Source: Brasenia schreberi (Eukaryota > Streptophyta > Magnoliopsida > Nymphaeales > Cabombaceae). Taken from it: a stretch of DNA of 64,000 nt. The translations under genes and the position numbers were made by a program. Below are positions 25,256 through 39,123 of this stretch, one piece after another. Position 1 is the stretch's first letter. Each line of letters begins with the position of its first letter. Where the stretch lies: NCBI GenBank assembly GCA_036023115.1, contig JAYKKT010000074.1:8082501-8146500 (forward strand), read 5' to 3'. The notes beneath the pieces were generated by a model. That model did not search any database and had not been told where the DNA came from. It was given only the letters and a program-made list of their open reading frames with translations.

Positions 25256-28178
25256 CCAGAACTCAACATCAACTCTATATTCATTGTCATCCCTTATCAA
25301 AAGCATTATTTGGTTGTTATCTCTCTAATGAACAAAATATGGCCGATATAGCATATATTCACTAAAATGTGTTCAAGAGTTTCATGACACAGTACATGAT
25401 TAATAGAAGTTGGTACAAATCGGTGTTTCTAGAGATCATTATTTCAATCTTCCAATACCAGTTCGTGTGAAGTATAATGAAAAGATAATATGACAATAAC
25501 GATGACAGGCCTTCAATATTTGCTAATGTATTTTCATTGACACAGTAGAATGAAATGCAGCTGTAACATTCATGAAACTGCCTAACTAAGTTTTCGACTG
25601 TCTTTCTGTCAGCTATATATCAACAACACTTGATTTTCTGCACAAACTTTAACTTTTCATTTGATTCATTATGCACATGAGCTGTATTTTACAATCATGA
25701 ATCAAATTTGATTAATAAAGAGGTTAGAACATTTAATTGATTGTCAGTGTGGGCCATCTGATACAATAATACTCATTTAAGGCAAGACACCATGGCTAAT
25801 TATATCCATTAATTCGTCTCCCGTTGATTGTTTTTGAAATTATACCTGGCTTGCTTCAATTGGACAGTGAAACATATAGCTCTTGATAGTGAACCGTGTC
25901 ACGATCTCATTTGGCAGGAAATACACGTTGATGACCGTTCTTCTAACAAGTTGGTTCTGGCTTTACTTGCAACTCAGGTGCATGTATCGATATCGTTCAT
26001 GTACTTGGGTGACCCCAAAACGCTTTTTTTCCTTTTGCATCCAGAGATTTGACTAGTCTTATTTATATATACATATATGTTAAAACTTACGTCAGTGATA
26101 CCATTAACTTGCGAACATTCATCCATTATTCTTCTCGAGTGACCTATATATTGGAAGAAATTTTAGTCAATACTTTATAGATTTTCAAGATTAGTAGCTG
26201 AATGAAATATTTTAAGAAATGAAAGTTTTTCTCTTTATTTCCTTATTTTCATGAAATTTATAGCAAATTGACAATTGGAGTTCTTCCACTGATTATAACT
26301 GGGGCGTGTTGGTCAAGCTTACTATCATTGTTCAACAATTAGTCACAAGCATCATCTTAATTTCATAATATGCATTGAAAATTTTCAATACCTTAATGAG
26401 TTATGGGTTCAAGAAAGCATCATCAAAGCAAATGGCAGAACCGAACTAAAATAGCACCGGAAAGACCGATTTCAATTGATTGGTTAACACAAATGGTCAT
26501 GCTAAAAAACCATTACAAGGCTAATTTCGAATGGCCACTCATGTAGTTTGGATAATTTATTTTCTAATTAGCATGGGTTTCCTTTAGTAAAGAAGATGAT
26601 GCATAGAAGAAAAAGTTCTAGACGCCGATGAAGAGAGGATTGACATTGACCTAAATCGACTGGACAAGAGACTGCTCCACGCAAGGTATACAAATTAAAG
26701 AAAATCTAAATGAGTATCACAAAACCTTTAGAATGAGTGCCTCATTTTTCAAACATAAAGTAAATTCTAATTCTGAATATGAATTTCTGATAAGCATGAG
26801 CCTTTCTGCAAGGAGGCACATACAGAGGAAAATTCAGCATTTTTTAAAAATTATAACTTGCAGAAACAACCTTTTTATATGGAATCGGTTAGGCTTATGC
26901 CCAGACACTACGCACTTCTAAAACTGCGATTACATGTCTGACGCATAAGGTCCATATCACTCTACCAATACAATATATTTTTGGGTCATGAGAAGCTTAA
27001 TTATGTTCTGATACATATGTTATATTAGCAGTGTAAACTGTAAGTTATTAATTGGAAACAGATCCAAGTTGATTTATCTTACGTTTAAGTACATCAACTG
27101 ATAATCCTTGGTCCCTCGTGATGAATGAGAATCAGGTAACGTGATCTTAGATAGTATAATATTCCATTTATTTCTTTTAAATGACTATATACTCATTCTG
27201 AGAAAAGAAATTACAATAGACATGGTTCAAGCAATACTTAATAACGATGATGACATAAGTTAATACAGTGAACGGATATATCTTGTGATCTTTCTAGGAT
27301 ACATGCACCAACCACCTGCTGATGCCCCATTTAATAAGTGTATATATATATATATATCGAAGGAGGGACACATGAACAAGTAAATGGACTAACCCTGAAG
27401 TGAACTCCAGGCTTCTCGCTGACAGTCATCCAAATAAAATATCATGGTGCAACGATCATTTGTTCATTTGGTTGGAAAAAAGCAAGCCACATTAAGACCT
27501 AGCTACAAAAAACAGGAGATTGACGAAGAGGAAACTTCTTTTCCAATCTCCAAGCTAAAGCTAAACGAAAACGAAGAGTTTTTCTGACATTAACTAAGAG
27601 GGGTTGGGCTAGATGGGTTCTTCATCTCCACAGTGACAAACTTTGAACATGAAATATGGTTTCCTCTGCCTCTTTTATCTTAATGATGCTCAGTTCCAAG
27701 CAGCAATGGTGAGCGGTGAATCCTCAAATAACTGCAGGCTAACAGTTAAAAAGCTTTCATAATTTAACCACATTACAGATCTACAAAATGTACACACCAC
27801 AGAAGGGCAACATTCACATGCAGGATACAAGAGGCAATGGGCAATTTTGCACACAAGTCCAATGGCATTAACTCACAAAACCCAAGGAAGTTCTGATACT
27901 TCTATCCAAAACCCGTTACATGATTAACAAGCGGCCATTGAATTTGTAATGAACTTTTTATCAAATCTTCACATTGTAGCATTCTTTGCATGAATGTGAA
28001 AGTCGCCATAGATCTACAAGATTAACTAAAAAGAAGTAAAGTTTTATATATGACTTTCCCTTTGTCCTTCTTAGAAGCATTGGAAAACCTCAAACACAAG
28101 GATGAACAACAGCATACCTCGAACGATAATAGTGACATTAATGTTCATGATAACGATAAATACTCGTGAGTAATAATA
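25256..28178. other. Spacer downstream of the B3 gene
   Basis: No gene is recognised. The part next to 28178 must hold the 3' UTR of the minus-strand B3 gene. A short TA tract lies at about 27341-27358. Confidence 0.4.
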
Positions 28179-29240
28179 CTACAAATCAAAAGAAAGGGAT
28201 GGAGGCTTCGATTTTCTTGACAACTCCTGTTGTGAAAGTGTCGGCAGCGATAACTGAGCGTTGGCTCTGGCGTGAAGTCTTAATTGAAGGTGAGGCGGAT
28301 TCTGAGGAAACCAATTTGGCGTTGAACTTGAACACGATCCATCCCCCTCGCCGCCTCCTATACCACACGTACTACTCTCTCTCTCCTCTTCTTCCTCAAC
28401 TACTTCATCCTCTCCCTCCATTGTAGTGGGGCAATCAAGGTTTACACCAAATAGTCTCACACGCTTGGCTGCAGCCTTGCCGTGAACCAGAGGCACTGAC
28501 TCGAACATTGTAGGCGGCAAGCCAATTTGTCTAGTCACTGCATCGCCGTTCCTCTCGGCAAGTTGAGCCCCGGTTCTTGCTCTCAAGTACAATACTGGGC
28601 TCGTCTGCGGTTCGACACAGCCGAGGCCATAACCGTAATAGTCACAGTAACCTGCATGTCTCGATGGAACTGTAACCGGCCGGCCTGAGCCGATTGGCCA
28701 GAACAGGTTCGAGCCAAGGAGAGATGAACTGTCTGGTGTAGCATTTGGCCGGCGTTTCCAGCCAATGAAGAGCCTGGTCTCACCAGACTGGCTTATGGTT
28801 CGCTCGAAGGAGACGATATCTCCGGCGACGAGTTTCTTCTCCTTGACAAACCGGCTCCATCCTTTGGTCATCACGTAGCTCTGGCTGCTATTCCAGTAAG
28901 AATATCGAAACCGCCATGACTTGCCGATACTGTCTTCAAAGTTGAGGAGTAGGCCTTTTTCGTTAGATGAGGTGTCTAATGGGAAGTACTTCTCAGCATG
29001 CTGCTTGGGGATCACTAGCCTGTTTAGCTTCCCTACATCGCTTGGTGTAACCACCTTATCAAACATATGCTCCCTCCTCGTGCTATTTCCTTCTTCGGTT
29101 TCGGCCACCGGTGGCGAGTTGGCTGCCGCAGCTCCAGCAGTGGTGCTGCTAGTGGTGGTGGTGGTAAAATTGGTGATGTTGCTGGTTTCTTCCATCTGAT
29201 TTGCTTGAAGAAACCTATATCTAGAATCTGAGAACTCCAT
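28179..29240 (-). CDS. NGA: NGATHA-type B3 transcription factor
   Basis: This is an intact single-exon frame of 353 aa, a nuclear DNA-binding regulator. NGATHA proteins control lateral organ growth and style development. After a Thr/Ala-rich N-terminus the B3 domain spans about 57-166 ([20 protein letters not shown], then the hallmark [20 protein letters not shown]). No AP2 domain precedes it, which separates it from the RAV proteins. The C-terminal half keeps two NGA landmarks: ESVPLVHGK followed by [11 protein letters not shown] (about 247-270), whose RLFGV core (262-266) is a B3 repression motif, and a basic Ser-rich tail ending KPPSLSFDL that matches NGA1. An acidic run ([11 protein letters not shown]) follows RLFGV. 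NGAL proteins are the nearest alternative, but the tail and SVP motif favour true NGA. The start is the first ATG, and the upstream sequence is leader-like. Confidence 0.93.
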   Translation of the reverse strand: MEFSDSRYRFLQANQMEETSNITNFTTTTTSSTTAGAAAANSPPVAETEEGNSTRREHMFDKVVTPSDVGKLNRLVIPKQHAEKYFPLDTSSNEKGLLLNFEDSIGKSWRFRYSYWNSSQSYVMTKGWSRFVKEKKLVAGDIVSFERTISQSGETRLFIGWKRRPNATPDSSSLLGSNLFWPIGSGRPVTVPSRHAGYCDYYGYGLGCVEPQTSPVLYLRARTGAQLAERNGDAVTRQIGLPPTMFESVPLVHGKAAAKRVRLFGVNLDCPTTMEGEDEVVEEEEERESSTCGIGGGEGDGSCSSSTPNWFPQNPPHLQLRLHARANAQLSLPTLSQQELSRKSKPPSLSFDL

Positions 29241-29800
29241 TTTTGCTAGTCTCTAAGTGTAATGAGCAAGATATGGCTTGCCGTCAAGTGCTCAGGTGGG
29301 AAAAAGAGATGGCTAGTGTTTGAGAAAAACAAATTCACACCTCTTTGATGAGTAAATCAAGATCTTCAGTTGTTTGCTTCAGCTGGATAGTTTTGGCTTC
29401 AAAACTTCGATATCAAAACTTCATCCATGTCTTTATCGTCAGATCCTGCTCCATGACAGTAGCATGCTACTGTTCATGGTTTTTTTCTTCCATAGCTTCT
29501 CAATCCTTCCTCCGTCTTCAATTAAGGAATATAAGACCATGAATGGTGCGGTGCGCTGCTGTTGCTCGGAGGAAAAAGAGTAGAAAATGACGGTGCGTGC
29601 TTCTTTGACCAAAGAGATGAGACTCACCAGCCGCAAACCAACAGAGTTTTAACAGAAATCCATGGTTTCCGTTCTCTCCACTTCGTCTTATGCCTTCATC
29701 TCATTGACCTTATATCTGTTTGACTTCAAAGTCTCTCTCTCTCTCTCTCCCCCCGCTCTCTCTTATAAGTCTTTACATATGGAAGAATAAAGTAAATTCC
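29241..29800 (-). promoter_or_regulatory. Upstream region of the NGATHA gene, with a CT/GA tract
   Basis: The segment is 5' of the B3 gene on the minus strand. A CT-rich tract (29731-29762; GA-rich in gene orientation) is followed by CTTATAAG near 29763, a possible TATA element about 0.5 kb from the ATG. GA tracts are common in plant core promoters and leaders. Start and extent are inferred. Confidence 0.35.
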
Positions 29801-31689
29801 AGTCTGTCCTTTGGCCTCTTTTTATTCTTTTCTACTTCCATATGCCACTAGCAGTGAGGGGAGACGAAGCTGGGTGTTGTTTATACGTGGGGGCCATGAA
29901 TTATGATTTTTCTCTCCATCTGTTTACTCATGTGAGCCTGTCCTTTTCATGATCCTGATGAGTTCATAAGTGGGGCACTCTCTTTTCCAAATTCATGGTA
30001 TTTATTAATAATTTCTGACAATGATGAGGCCTTCAAACGACAGTTGTTAGATGAGCAGAACTTTTATGGTTTTTTGACTTTACGCTGCCATCAATTGAGG
30101 ATGGGGTTAGATGTTGAAGGAGATCAGGATTTTGGTGAATCAATCTAAGGTCTCCATGGTCCACCGGTTTGGAGAAAGATTCTTGTGTGAGTTGCAAATG
30201 TTGAAAAGTTGTGATGCAATCCTCGGTTAGATGATAGCATGTATGGGCATCGATGGGACGTAAGAGTGTAATCTATCAGGATGAAAATATTATAAGTTAA
30301 TTGATTGATTGATTGAATAACTCCATGTTAGATTGCCTTCATTCTTTAAAACTATAAAACAGTAACAGAAAAGCAACATTTGAACTGCATTTCTTTTACT
30401 CATAAAGCTAGCTGCAGCCACAACGCACATGCGTTGTTCATATCAACAAAATAGAAAGGACTCGGGCCTTATCGTTGGGAGGGCAATACACCCTCGCTCT
30501 GTGTGAACGATGATAAGGAAAAAAACTACACTGCTTTTTTACCATTGGAATCTGCAATGAAACACATGCTTTAATTTGTTACTGTCACCTTCTGAAACGA
30601 ACCATGACGTTGGATTATTAATGATAACAACAAAAACCACTTTGAATATCGACTTGTATCCCTCATTGATGGTTCCGTTCCCATTTATTCTATTCCAACT
30701 TGCATATCAAGTTGCAAAAACTAAGTCTCAATGGGAAGAGAACCCCAGAAAAATGAAAAATAAGAAGTGGAAAGGGGAATCATCAATGAAACAGTTAGCA
30801 GTGGTGGATTTGGCATGAAATAATAACGCCATGCTCAGAAAATCTAATGACTTAGCCAAGAACCACGATGGGTCTGTCCTGTAGCAGACAATATCAGCTT
30901 TAGAACCATAAAAGAACATGAGAACTTTATTATCTTTAGGGTAACATTCAGACTGCAAACTGAATTAGGAGAAAAAGAGAGCAAAAGAAAGCGGAGATGC
31001 AGTTCTTGCGGGCTACATAGATATGGCAGGAACCTAGCTCATTATGTTCCTAAACCTATGCTTGTTTCTCACTAAATATGCAACAATAAATAGTGACAGA
31101 GTTATTGGGCGGTGGGTTTCAAAAGGAAGAGAAGATCTTCTTAAAGATAAAGGTGAAACCCTTCTGTCTGGGACCTCTTATCAATTATTCAGATCGATGC
31201 TGCATTCTATTATTTGCCTGCAATACTTAGGCTCAGGACCACACAGCACTCTTTCCCCCCTCTTTGCCTACTTGCTGAGCCATATCAATCAAGCAAGACC
31301 CACCCACACCACCTTTCTTCCTGTTGGCGGCTCACCATCTTGCATAATTCCTCATTTGGCCTCACTCTGAAAAAATGCCAGTTTCTTCACTCTAAATCTC
31401 TTTCTTCTTTTTTCGCCGGCCATGTCCACACCAAAGCAAACCATCTCTCTCACACACCACATGCACACAGACAGAGATTGAGATTGAACAGGAGGTTTCT
31501 GAAAGGCTCGGTGAGAATTGAATGAGAGTAAATGAGCGTGAAGACCCAGATAATTCCTCCCTGCCCTTATCATCCCTTCACTTTTATTCACCTTCTCTTT
31601 TTTTATCTTTTATGTCCTTTATTTCTATATGCCTCTTTTCTGATGGGGATTTTCTGTACTGCATAGCAGGGAAGGCAGCGTAACCTGGC

Positions 31690-31690
<1 letters not shown>
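29801..31690. other. Spacer, no gene recognised
   Basis: Overlapping short frames at 31044-31591 on both strands are unrecognised. The stretch from 31370 to 31580 is pyrimidine-rich and could be a leader or promoter, but no gene follows. Confidence 0.35.

Positions 31691-31733
<43 letters not shown>
31691..31733. repeat. (CT)n microsatellite
   Basis: About 21 uninterrupted CT dinucleotides. Confidence 0.95.
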
Positions 31734-31737
<4 letters not shown>

Positions 31738-32509
31738 TTAAACACATTGCTTAAATGCACACAGAAAGAGTTTCTGCCCGGGGGCAACGACCCTCAACAG
31801 GAGCAGCGCATCTCGGCAGGGGTGTAACGAGGAATAAATGCGAGACGTCACAGGAGTCCTGCTTCTCACGTCAGTACTACTGCTACGAAAGCATGAACAG
31901 CAAACAAGAACGAGAGAGAGAGGCAGAGGTTTCCAGAAGGGGAAAGGAATCTTCCTTGCCTATATCAACTGGTTCATCCTGCATATTTTTTCACTAATAG
32001 CGGCAGAGTGATGGGGATCATAGTGTCAACGGTCTCTGCTCACTCACTGCACATGCCCCACATAATTTCCTTTAGTTTCCCAATATTTGGTAATATGGGT
32101 TCCCCTCATGCACCAATTGTCTGCAACTATCTTCTCTTTCAAGTAACTTGCGCACTACATAACATTTCAGTAAAGACCAACACGCAGTGTTTCGAAAGAA
32201 TCATATTTTCTAGGGCGTGTCAAAACAAGTTGAGGCCTAAAGCAAAATTTAGATACTGCAAGTGACTAAAAACTTCTGTGAGTTATGTATTGTCAACGAG
32301 TTTTAAGGGTCTAACAGTTTATATGTTACAAGTGTTAAAAAACTTTGAGGTCTACAAAATTGATAATATTATAACAACTTTAAAATTCAGGGGCCCTAAG
32401 GCAGTTGGCTTAGTAGCATGAGCCACCTCTGCATATTGCACCCGTTCATTAAATTGTTCATAGTACACTTAGTTGAAGGTACTACCCAGTTTTATATTGT
32501 ACCTGTTCA
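31734..32509. other. Spacer, no gene recognised
   Basis: Short frames at 31755-31997 and 32008-32265 (+) match nothing I know. Confidence 0.35.
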
Positions 32510-32629
32510 GGCGTTAGCTCAGCGGCAGGGCGCTCTAGCACTATTGCTGCTGATGGGGAGTTTGACTCTCAGAGGGTGCATGTGTGGATTTGTGTGTAAG
32601 GCTTAGGCCTTCCCTTGCAACCAAAAAAG
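32510..32629 (+). mobile_element. tRNA-derived SINE, copy S1
   Basis: The tRNA-like head GCGTTAGCTCAGCGGCAGGG contains a perfect Pol III A box (TAGCTCAGCGG). GAGTTTGACTCTC is a B box at the expected distance. A TG-rich body follows and ends TTAGGCCTTCCCTTGCAACC plus a short A tract. The same head and tail occur at 53692, and the tail again at 58925, so this is a real dispersed family. Target duplications are not clear. Confidence 0.7.
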
Positions 32630-34126
32630 AAGACGTGAAAACTAAAACTTATTTATTATATGTTTTTATTTGAAAGAATGCAAGTGAAGGGAATTGGTGT
32701 ACAACTCTGACTGCCTATCAACATAAGGACGAAACACATCAAGATTTGATAAAGGGACATTTTTGTAGTGAGTGAGAGAGAGAGATTTGAAAACTTCACC
32801 AAGCCTAGTGACGAATTGGAAACTACCCTCTACTTAAATTCAAATTCAAGTATGATGACTATAAACAACTGTATCGAATTATTCAACGTCTCATGTGAAA
32901 TGAATTCTTGGCATGGAAGTCTTCAGGTTGACGCGCCAGCCACACATGAAAGGGGCCTTGGTGGAATTGGATCCGCTTTCAGATTTTTTCTTTTTATTAA
33001 ACTTAAAGTTTGGGTGGATGAAATAGCTCATGTTAATGTCTCACTAGGTGAAACATTTAGTGGGCTGTGCTTTAAAGGGAGCTACTTACCCAGTTGCTAA
33101 TGTATGTTATTCGGTGTAAAATTTAGTTTAGCCACACAGCACATGCACATGCACGCGTGCACACACACAGAGGTGTACAATGATGACCAAAGAAATAACA
33201 AACACGGGTACTGCTGATGGGCTCTGGGTTCAAGTCTTAGGGTAAACATGTTAATTCTCTGATTATGATTTGTTTACAGCTGAAGCACGACTTTTCAATG
33301 TTCAGACAATTAGAAGATGCCGAAATCTACGTTGAAATATATCGATTGGCCTGTTACTAATTTTCAACGATCAAACTCCATATTGAGAAACACAAAAGGA
33401 AAGAAATAACAGCTGAACCAGGTCAGTGGACCTCTTCACCAATGTCCACCTGATCAGGGTGCAAATGGTCGATGCAGTCGTTGAGGTAGGTGAAGTGTTG
33501 ATGAAGATGGCTGTTGAAGGTAGTGATTGCTTCGGATAGCAATGAGGGACAAAAAAAGGGGTCTAACTTTCAGCTTTCCGGCCGGCAAGCTACCAGTGGT
33601 AGCAATGGAGCATCATGAAGATGATAACTAGAATGGTGATTTTCTAAGGGAAAAACAAAGATGGGCATGAAGATAATCTCTATGTTTGAAATGTCAGGTG
33701 GAAATTTATATAGCATTTTTCTTTGACCTCCAAAAAGCTTTCTACTTGGAGTGACAAGCTTTCTTCAAGAGTTCATCAAGGAAGATTGGTCAAGCTAGAA
33801 TAAGAAGCTTGAATGGTCTCATCATTGTAAACTAGGTTTATAGTTGTAGGAAAATAATAAAAAAACTGGACAAAGATTAGTTTCACTATGTCGGTGCGCA
33901 CACGTATGTGTGTGTGTGAGTGTGTGTGTGCAAGAGAGAGAGAGAGACTTCCGGTCATTAAATTCAAACCAAAAGGCACCTAAATGCATGTTACGAGACG
34001 TACTTCAGTCTGTCATATAGAAAAGTCAACAATAACAGACGTTGAATTGTACCAACCACTCTGCGATGGAAAGTAGGAAGGACAAAGCACCACCAGTCCT
34101 CACCATTTTTGACAGCGGAGTGTAGC
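32630..34126. other. Spacer, no gene recognised
   Basis: A 110-codon frame at 32768-33100 (+) has no recognisable motif. At about 33206-33245 CTGGGTTCAAGTCTT is B-box-like, perhaps a SINE scrap. (GT)n and (GA)n tracts lie at 33906-33947. Confidence 0.35.
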
Positions 34127-34347
34127 GCGCCTGCAAGCTTGGTCAATATTTGAGGCAGTCTCAAAGAATTATTAAATTACCATACATAATGTCACATCCA
34201 ATAGTTTATACAGAAGTGCATAACTAGTCCTTAGGTGCGCCTGCAAGCTTGGTCAATATTTGAGGCAGTCTCAAAGAATTATTAAAGTACCATACATAAT
34301 GTCACATCCAATAGTTTAATACAGAAGTGCATAACTAGTCCTTAGGT
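34127..34347. repeat. Recent 110-bp tandem duplication
   Basis: Two head-to-tail copies occupy 34127-34236 and 34237-34347, both starting GCGCCTGCAAGCTTGG and ending AGTCCTTAGGT. They differ by about one substitution (AAATTACC or AAAGTACC) and one inserted A. Such near-identity implies a young event. Confidence 0.95.
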
Positions 34348-36314
34348 GGCTTTACAACACAAGCCAAACTTTGAAGACTTCTTCTTCATGCCTAAGGATA
34401 CTATGATCTGACACATGATGGTTCGTATCCTATATCAGATCCTATCCGTCCATTTCATTCGTCTGGACAGCTAGGATTAACCAGGATCCAACCCTTAAGA
34501 TGCATTCAATTGGACGGCTTTGATCAAATGGAAAAACTGACGACCATATGCTTCGAAACAATCTCATTCATTTTTTATTGGCCGCCTTGACGTCGATCAA
34601 AACTTATAGAGGCTCAGTTCAACCGCTTCTGATTCATTCATTCATTCATTGTTTAGTGTCTAAAGTCAAACGCTTTAAGTATTTGTCCGAGCAATTATGT
34701 CTGTGAAGTAAATATGTACAGTACCAATTACATTTAGAAATGCCTCAATAATCCATTTGTGGACTCGTATCCTGAACATATGCACCAGGTATTGGAACAT
34801 AACCTTCCCCACGTAGGTTATCTGAAACTGTAATTGACTATTCTTCAATAACAAATTGACAAATTTCAGCCACTTTTGTAAACCAAATCCAGAAAAGTTC
34901 AAACCTGGATATTCTTTTAGTTCTTCAGTCTGAGAACAAGAGGCAGCAATGATGTCGATCTCCTCAATTATCGGATTTCTCCTGCTGTTGTTTTACAATT
35001 TTGACTCTGATGTCTCCATATCATCAGTCGCTGAATAAGGCCTCACGTTCAAGCAGGTTCTGGTTTATCAGAGCCTCAATAAGCCTCCATATAATTCCTT
35101 GTTCGAGAGGCAAGGCATGGGATCTGCAGCCTTAGACAGTTGATGGGTTAATCAGAGACCCTGAATCATGAGAAGTAATGGATGAGAGGAAAATAGTGTG
35201 AACACAAACAAAAACACACACACACGTGATATTATCTGAAAAGAACAAGTTCTATCAAAGGATCATGTTAAGGACAAGAAATCATATTTTTGCCAAGAAT
35301 ATCACAACTGGAAGTCTTGAACCAATCGTATCCTCTTGGAGGAGAAATCAAAAGAAAAATACCTGATTAACAGATAAAATGGGAGTTCTTAAACTGTTAG
35401 TCAGAAACCTACGGTGTATTCCAAGTAGACAGCTCAGACTGTCATCCTAATTAGATGTGGATCTTCAGGATACCTTTACAAGCAACACATTCCTCATAAA
35501 ACTAATTAGCTATATATATGTAATCATAACTTGCAAGGATCAGGTGTATAAGAGCTCCTTAATGGAGAACATGATTGTGATGTCTTTTCTGCTTGGGAAT
35601 TCACTGTTCAATATTGTAAATAACAAGTTGAAGAATTGCAAGACCCTGGCATTTTCATCTGTATAAGAACTAGAAGATGCAAATCTGAAAGATTACACAT
35701 TGGCTTGCCTTCTACATTAACGTCACCCCCTGCAGGTAGAAATTCACTTAAAATTACCCGATAACCTGTAAAGCTTTTTCAGAACCTCAGTGCAAACATT
35801 GACCTCAGCACAATCAAAATTCTGAGTATGACCAATAGGTTGAGAAAGAAAACCAGTTAAGTTTCTCTTACTATAGTTTGAACCATCTCAAGGTTGCATC
35901 TACCTCTTCCTCAGTTAAAGACTATGTTCTTGAAAATTTTCAGTTCAGGTTCTTTGCTGCAGGTTGAAACAACGTATTGTTCCCCTGCCTAGTCAATCCC
36001 TTCATAGATATCGCCAGAAAAATTCTTGCAGGCTGGACTCACTTCATCTCCATCTGAAGATAACGAAGAAGCAAAACATCCATTATAAGTCCAAAACGAT
36101 TGGCTGGAATATGCAAGTAAGACAACATGTGAAGGAAGAGATTCATCGCACATCAAATGCCTCTAAACAACGTGGCAAAGAAACATCTCCTGAAGCTCCA
36201 AGTGGAGATTGATGCAAAGAGAGTGCCCCTTTAAAACAGGGTGAATCCACAGCAAAGAGGATGGCAGCCTACTATCAGTTTGTTTTACCATGTCAAAAGC
36301 AAATTTTGTGGCAT
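34348..36314. other. Spacer, no gene recognised
   Basis: Frames of 60-90 codons are scattered without domains or splice logic. No RNA gene is seen. Confidence 0.35.
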
Positions 36315-38100
36315 ATTAAACATGACAATAAAACTCCGCCCATGTAAGAGATCACCCTTGCATTGCCAGTCCCAAGCCCGGATCAAGGAGGAGAGTTGTG
36401 TTAGGCTTCCGACAGCCAGTGTAAAACTTTGTCAGATTTCTATATCATATACTATACAAATTATGAGCATTGCTTTGGGGGTCCCTAGCGGCATGCTGTA
36501 GAGCCCGAATGCAGTGATAAGTAAGCAAGGGTCACTATATTTTCGTCCAGATATAGTGAATCAATTGCAGAGAGGGTTCTCACATCATGAACGGGTGTGG
36601 GTAAAGAAGTTAGTCCCGCTACATTACCGTCGGAATGTAGTGAATAATTTACAAAGATGATCTCTGCATTTTCAATATGGACGGATGAGGGGGGGTAAGG
36701 AAGCTAGTCCTAGATAATAAGATTCATATTGGTTCTTAGAATATCGAAACATTATCCGGTAAGCTAATGGAGGTGGTAGATACTATGATTCGAAGAAAGA
36801 TTCATATTCTATGTTTACAAGAGATAAAGTGGGTTGGAGAAAAAGCAAAGGAGATAGAGGATATAGGTTTTAAATTATGGTACTCAGGTAAGGAAAAGGC
36901 TCGAAACCGAGATGATATTATCATAAATAAAGATTTAAAGGATAGTGCAGTAGACATACAATGATATGGTGACTGAATCATGACGTTGAAATTAGTATTA
37001 GGAACAGAGGTTTTGAATATAGTTTGTGCTTACGCACCCAAAGTAAGCCTAGAAGATAATATAAAGACAGCTTTTTGGGAAGAGTTAGATAAGGTGATTC
37101 AAAGGATTCCACAAAGGGAGATGATTTGTTTAGGAGGAGACTTAAATGAACATGTCGGTAAAGAGGCATTAGGATATCAAGGTATTCATAGAAACTTTGG
37201 TTTTGAGGATATAAATGAGGAAGTTAGGGAGATTTTAAATTTTGCTATGGCATTTGATCTCTTTATAGTCAATACAATCTTCAAAAAATGAGATGAACAT
37301 TTAATTACTTATAAGAGTGGCTTATCATAAACACAAAATGATTACTTTATTTGTAGAAAAAAAGATAGAGCGTATTGTAAAGATTGCAAGGTAATTCAAG
37401 GAGAAAGTTTAACCACTCAACATTGACTTTTAGATGTGGATTTACAAATAAAAAAATGGACAAAGAAGAAAAGAGTGCAGCAAGCTATTCAGACTAAATG
37501 GTGGAACCTCAAAAGCGAGAAAGAAGATATATTTACACAGAAAATTCTTCAAGGAGATGCTTGGAATTATGTTGGTACACCTTGTGATATGTGAAACAAT
37601 ATAGCTATACATGTTAGGAAAGTGGCGAAAGATATGTTAGGTAAATTTAAGGGAGGTGTACTGGCACAAAAAGAAGCTTGGTGGTGGAGTGAAGTAGTGC
37701 AAAATAAAATCAAGGCAAAGAGGGCATGTTACAAATTACATTATGCTAAAAAAAATAATGAAACTTTAGAGGCTTATAAGAAAGCAAAGAAGAAAGCGAA
37801 AAAGGCCGTCAGTGAAGCAAAAGCTAAAATTTAGGAGGATTTATATAAAAAAACTCAACTCAAAAGAGGGTGAAAGAGATATTTTTAGGATAGCTAGGGC
37901 TAGAGATAAGAAAACTAAAGATCTTAATTCGGCTAGATGCATCAAAGACGAGAATGAAAAAATTCTAGTCGCAAATGATGATATAAGAAATAGATGAAAA
38001 AACTATTTTTATAAGCTTTTTAATGAAAATAAAGATGTTAGGATTAACTTAGGAGAGTTAGCCAAATCAGAAAAGTATATAAACCATAATTTCTACCGAC

Positions 38101-39123
38101 GTATTTAAAAGAATTAACATGTATGAGACATGTATGATGGTGCAAAAACATGTGTGAGGACTCATAAAAGAATGACAGACGTCTTTGAAGTTAATATTGG
38201 GTTACATCAAGGATCAACTTTAAGTCCATACTTATTTATAATGGTGATTGATGAGTTAATAAAACATATTCAAGATGAAGTACCTTAGTGTATGTTATTT
38301 GCAGATGACATTGTATTAGTGGAGGAGTCTAAGGAAAAAGTTAATAGAAAATTGAAACTATGGAGAGAAACATTAGAAAGCAAAGGCCTCCGACTTAGTA
38401 GAACAAAGACAGAATATATGGAATGTAAGATTGATCATTTGATTACCTCAAAGGACATAGAAATTAAAATTGGCACACATTGCATCCCCCAAAAGGAAAG
38501 TTTTAAATACCTAGGGTCAATTTTTCAGAGTGATGGAAGAATTGATGGAGATGTTATGCATAGAATTAATGCTAGTTGGTTAAAATGGAGAGGAGCATCA
38601 TGTATTCTTTATGATACTAAGATACCATTAAAGTTAAAAAGTAAATATTATAGAGCAGCAATTAGGCCTGTCATGTTTTATGGTTCTGAGTGCTAGGCAG
38701 TTAATCATGAGCATGTACAAAAGATGCCTGTGACAGAAATGAAGATGTTGAGATGGATGAGTGGTCCTATTAGAAAAGACCGTATACATAATGAGGTTAT
38801 TAGAAACAAATTAGGAGTGGCACCAATAGAGGATAAAATGAGAGAATATCATTTAAGATGGTTTGGACATATAGAAAGAAGATCAAAAGAAGAACATGTA
38901 AGAAGGTATGAAAAACTAAATGTGGAAAGTATTAAAAGAGCTGGAGGACGACCACAAAAGTATTGGAAAGAAACAATAAAGAATGATCTAGCTTATCGTG
39001 AGTTAACTGCTAACATGACACACGATAGGGATCTGTGAAAACAAAGAATCCATATAGCCGACCCCATCTAGTATGTGAAAAGGCTTAGTTGTTGTTGTTG
39101 TTATTTGTTGTATTCAAAAGAAT
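38101..39123 (+). mobile_element. 5'-truncated RTE LINE nested in the host LINE (N1)
   Basis: The insert is 38115-39109 (995 bp). It is bounded by a 14-bp target duplication with one mismatch, GTATTTAAAAGAAT (38101-38114) and GTATTCAAAAGAAT (39110-39123). The duplicated sequence is itself LINE sequence at the matching point of the host, which proves nesting. N1 begins near the end of the RT palm and keeps the catalytic FADD intact ([16 protein letters not shown], 38292 onward). It continues through KYLGSIFQSDGRIDG, has an in-frame TAG at about 38694 (CW to C-stop) and ends in a (TTG)n tail. Confidence 0.9.

Noticed and set aside
28166..29199. Plus-strand frames antisense to the NGATHA gene
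   Set aside because: Shadow frames of a strongly supported minus-strand gene.
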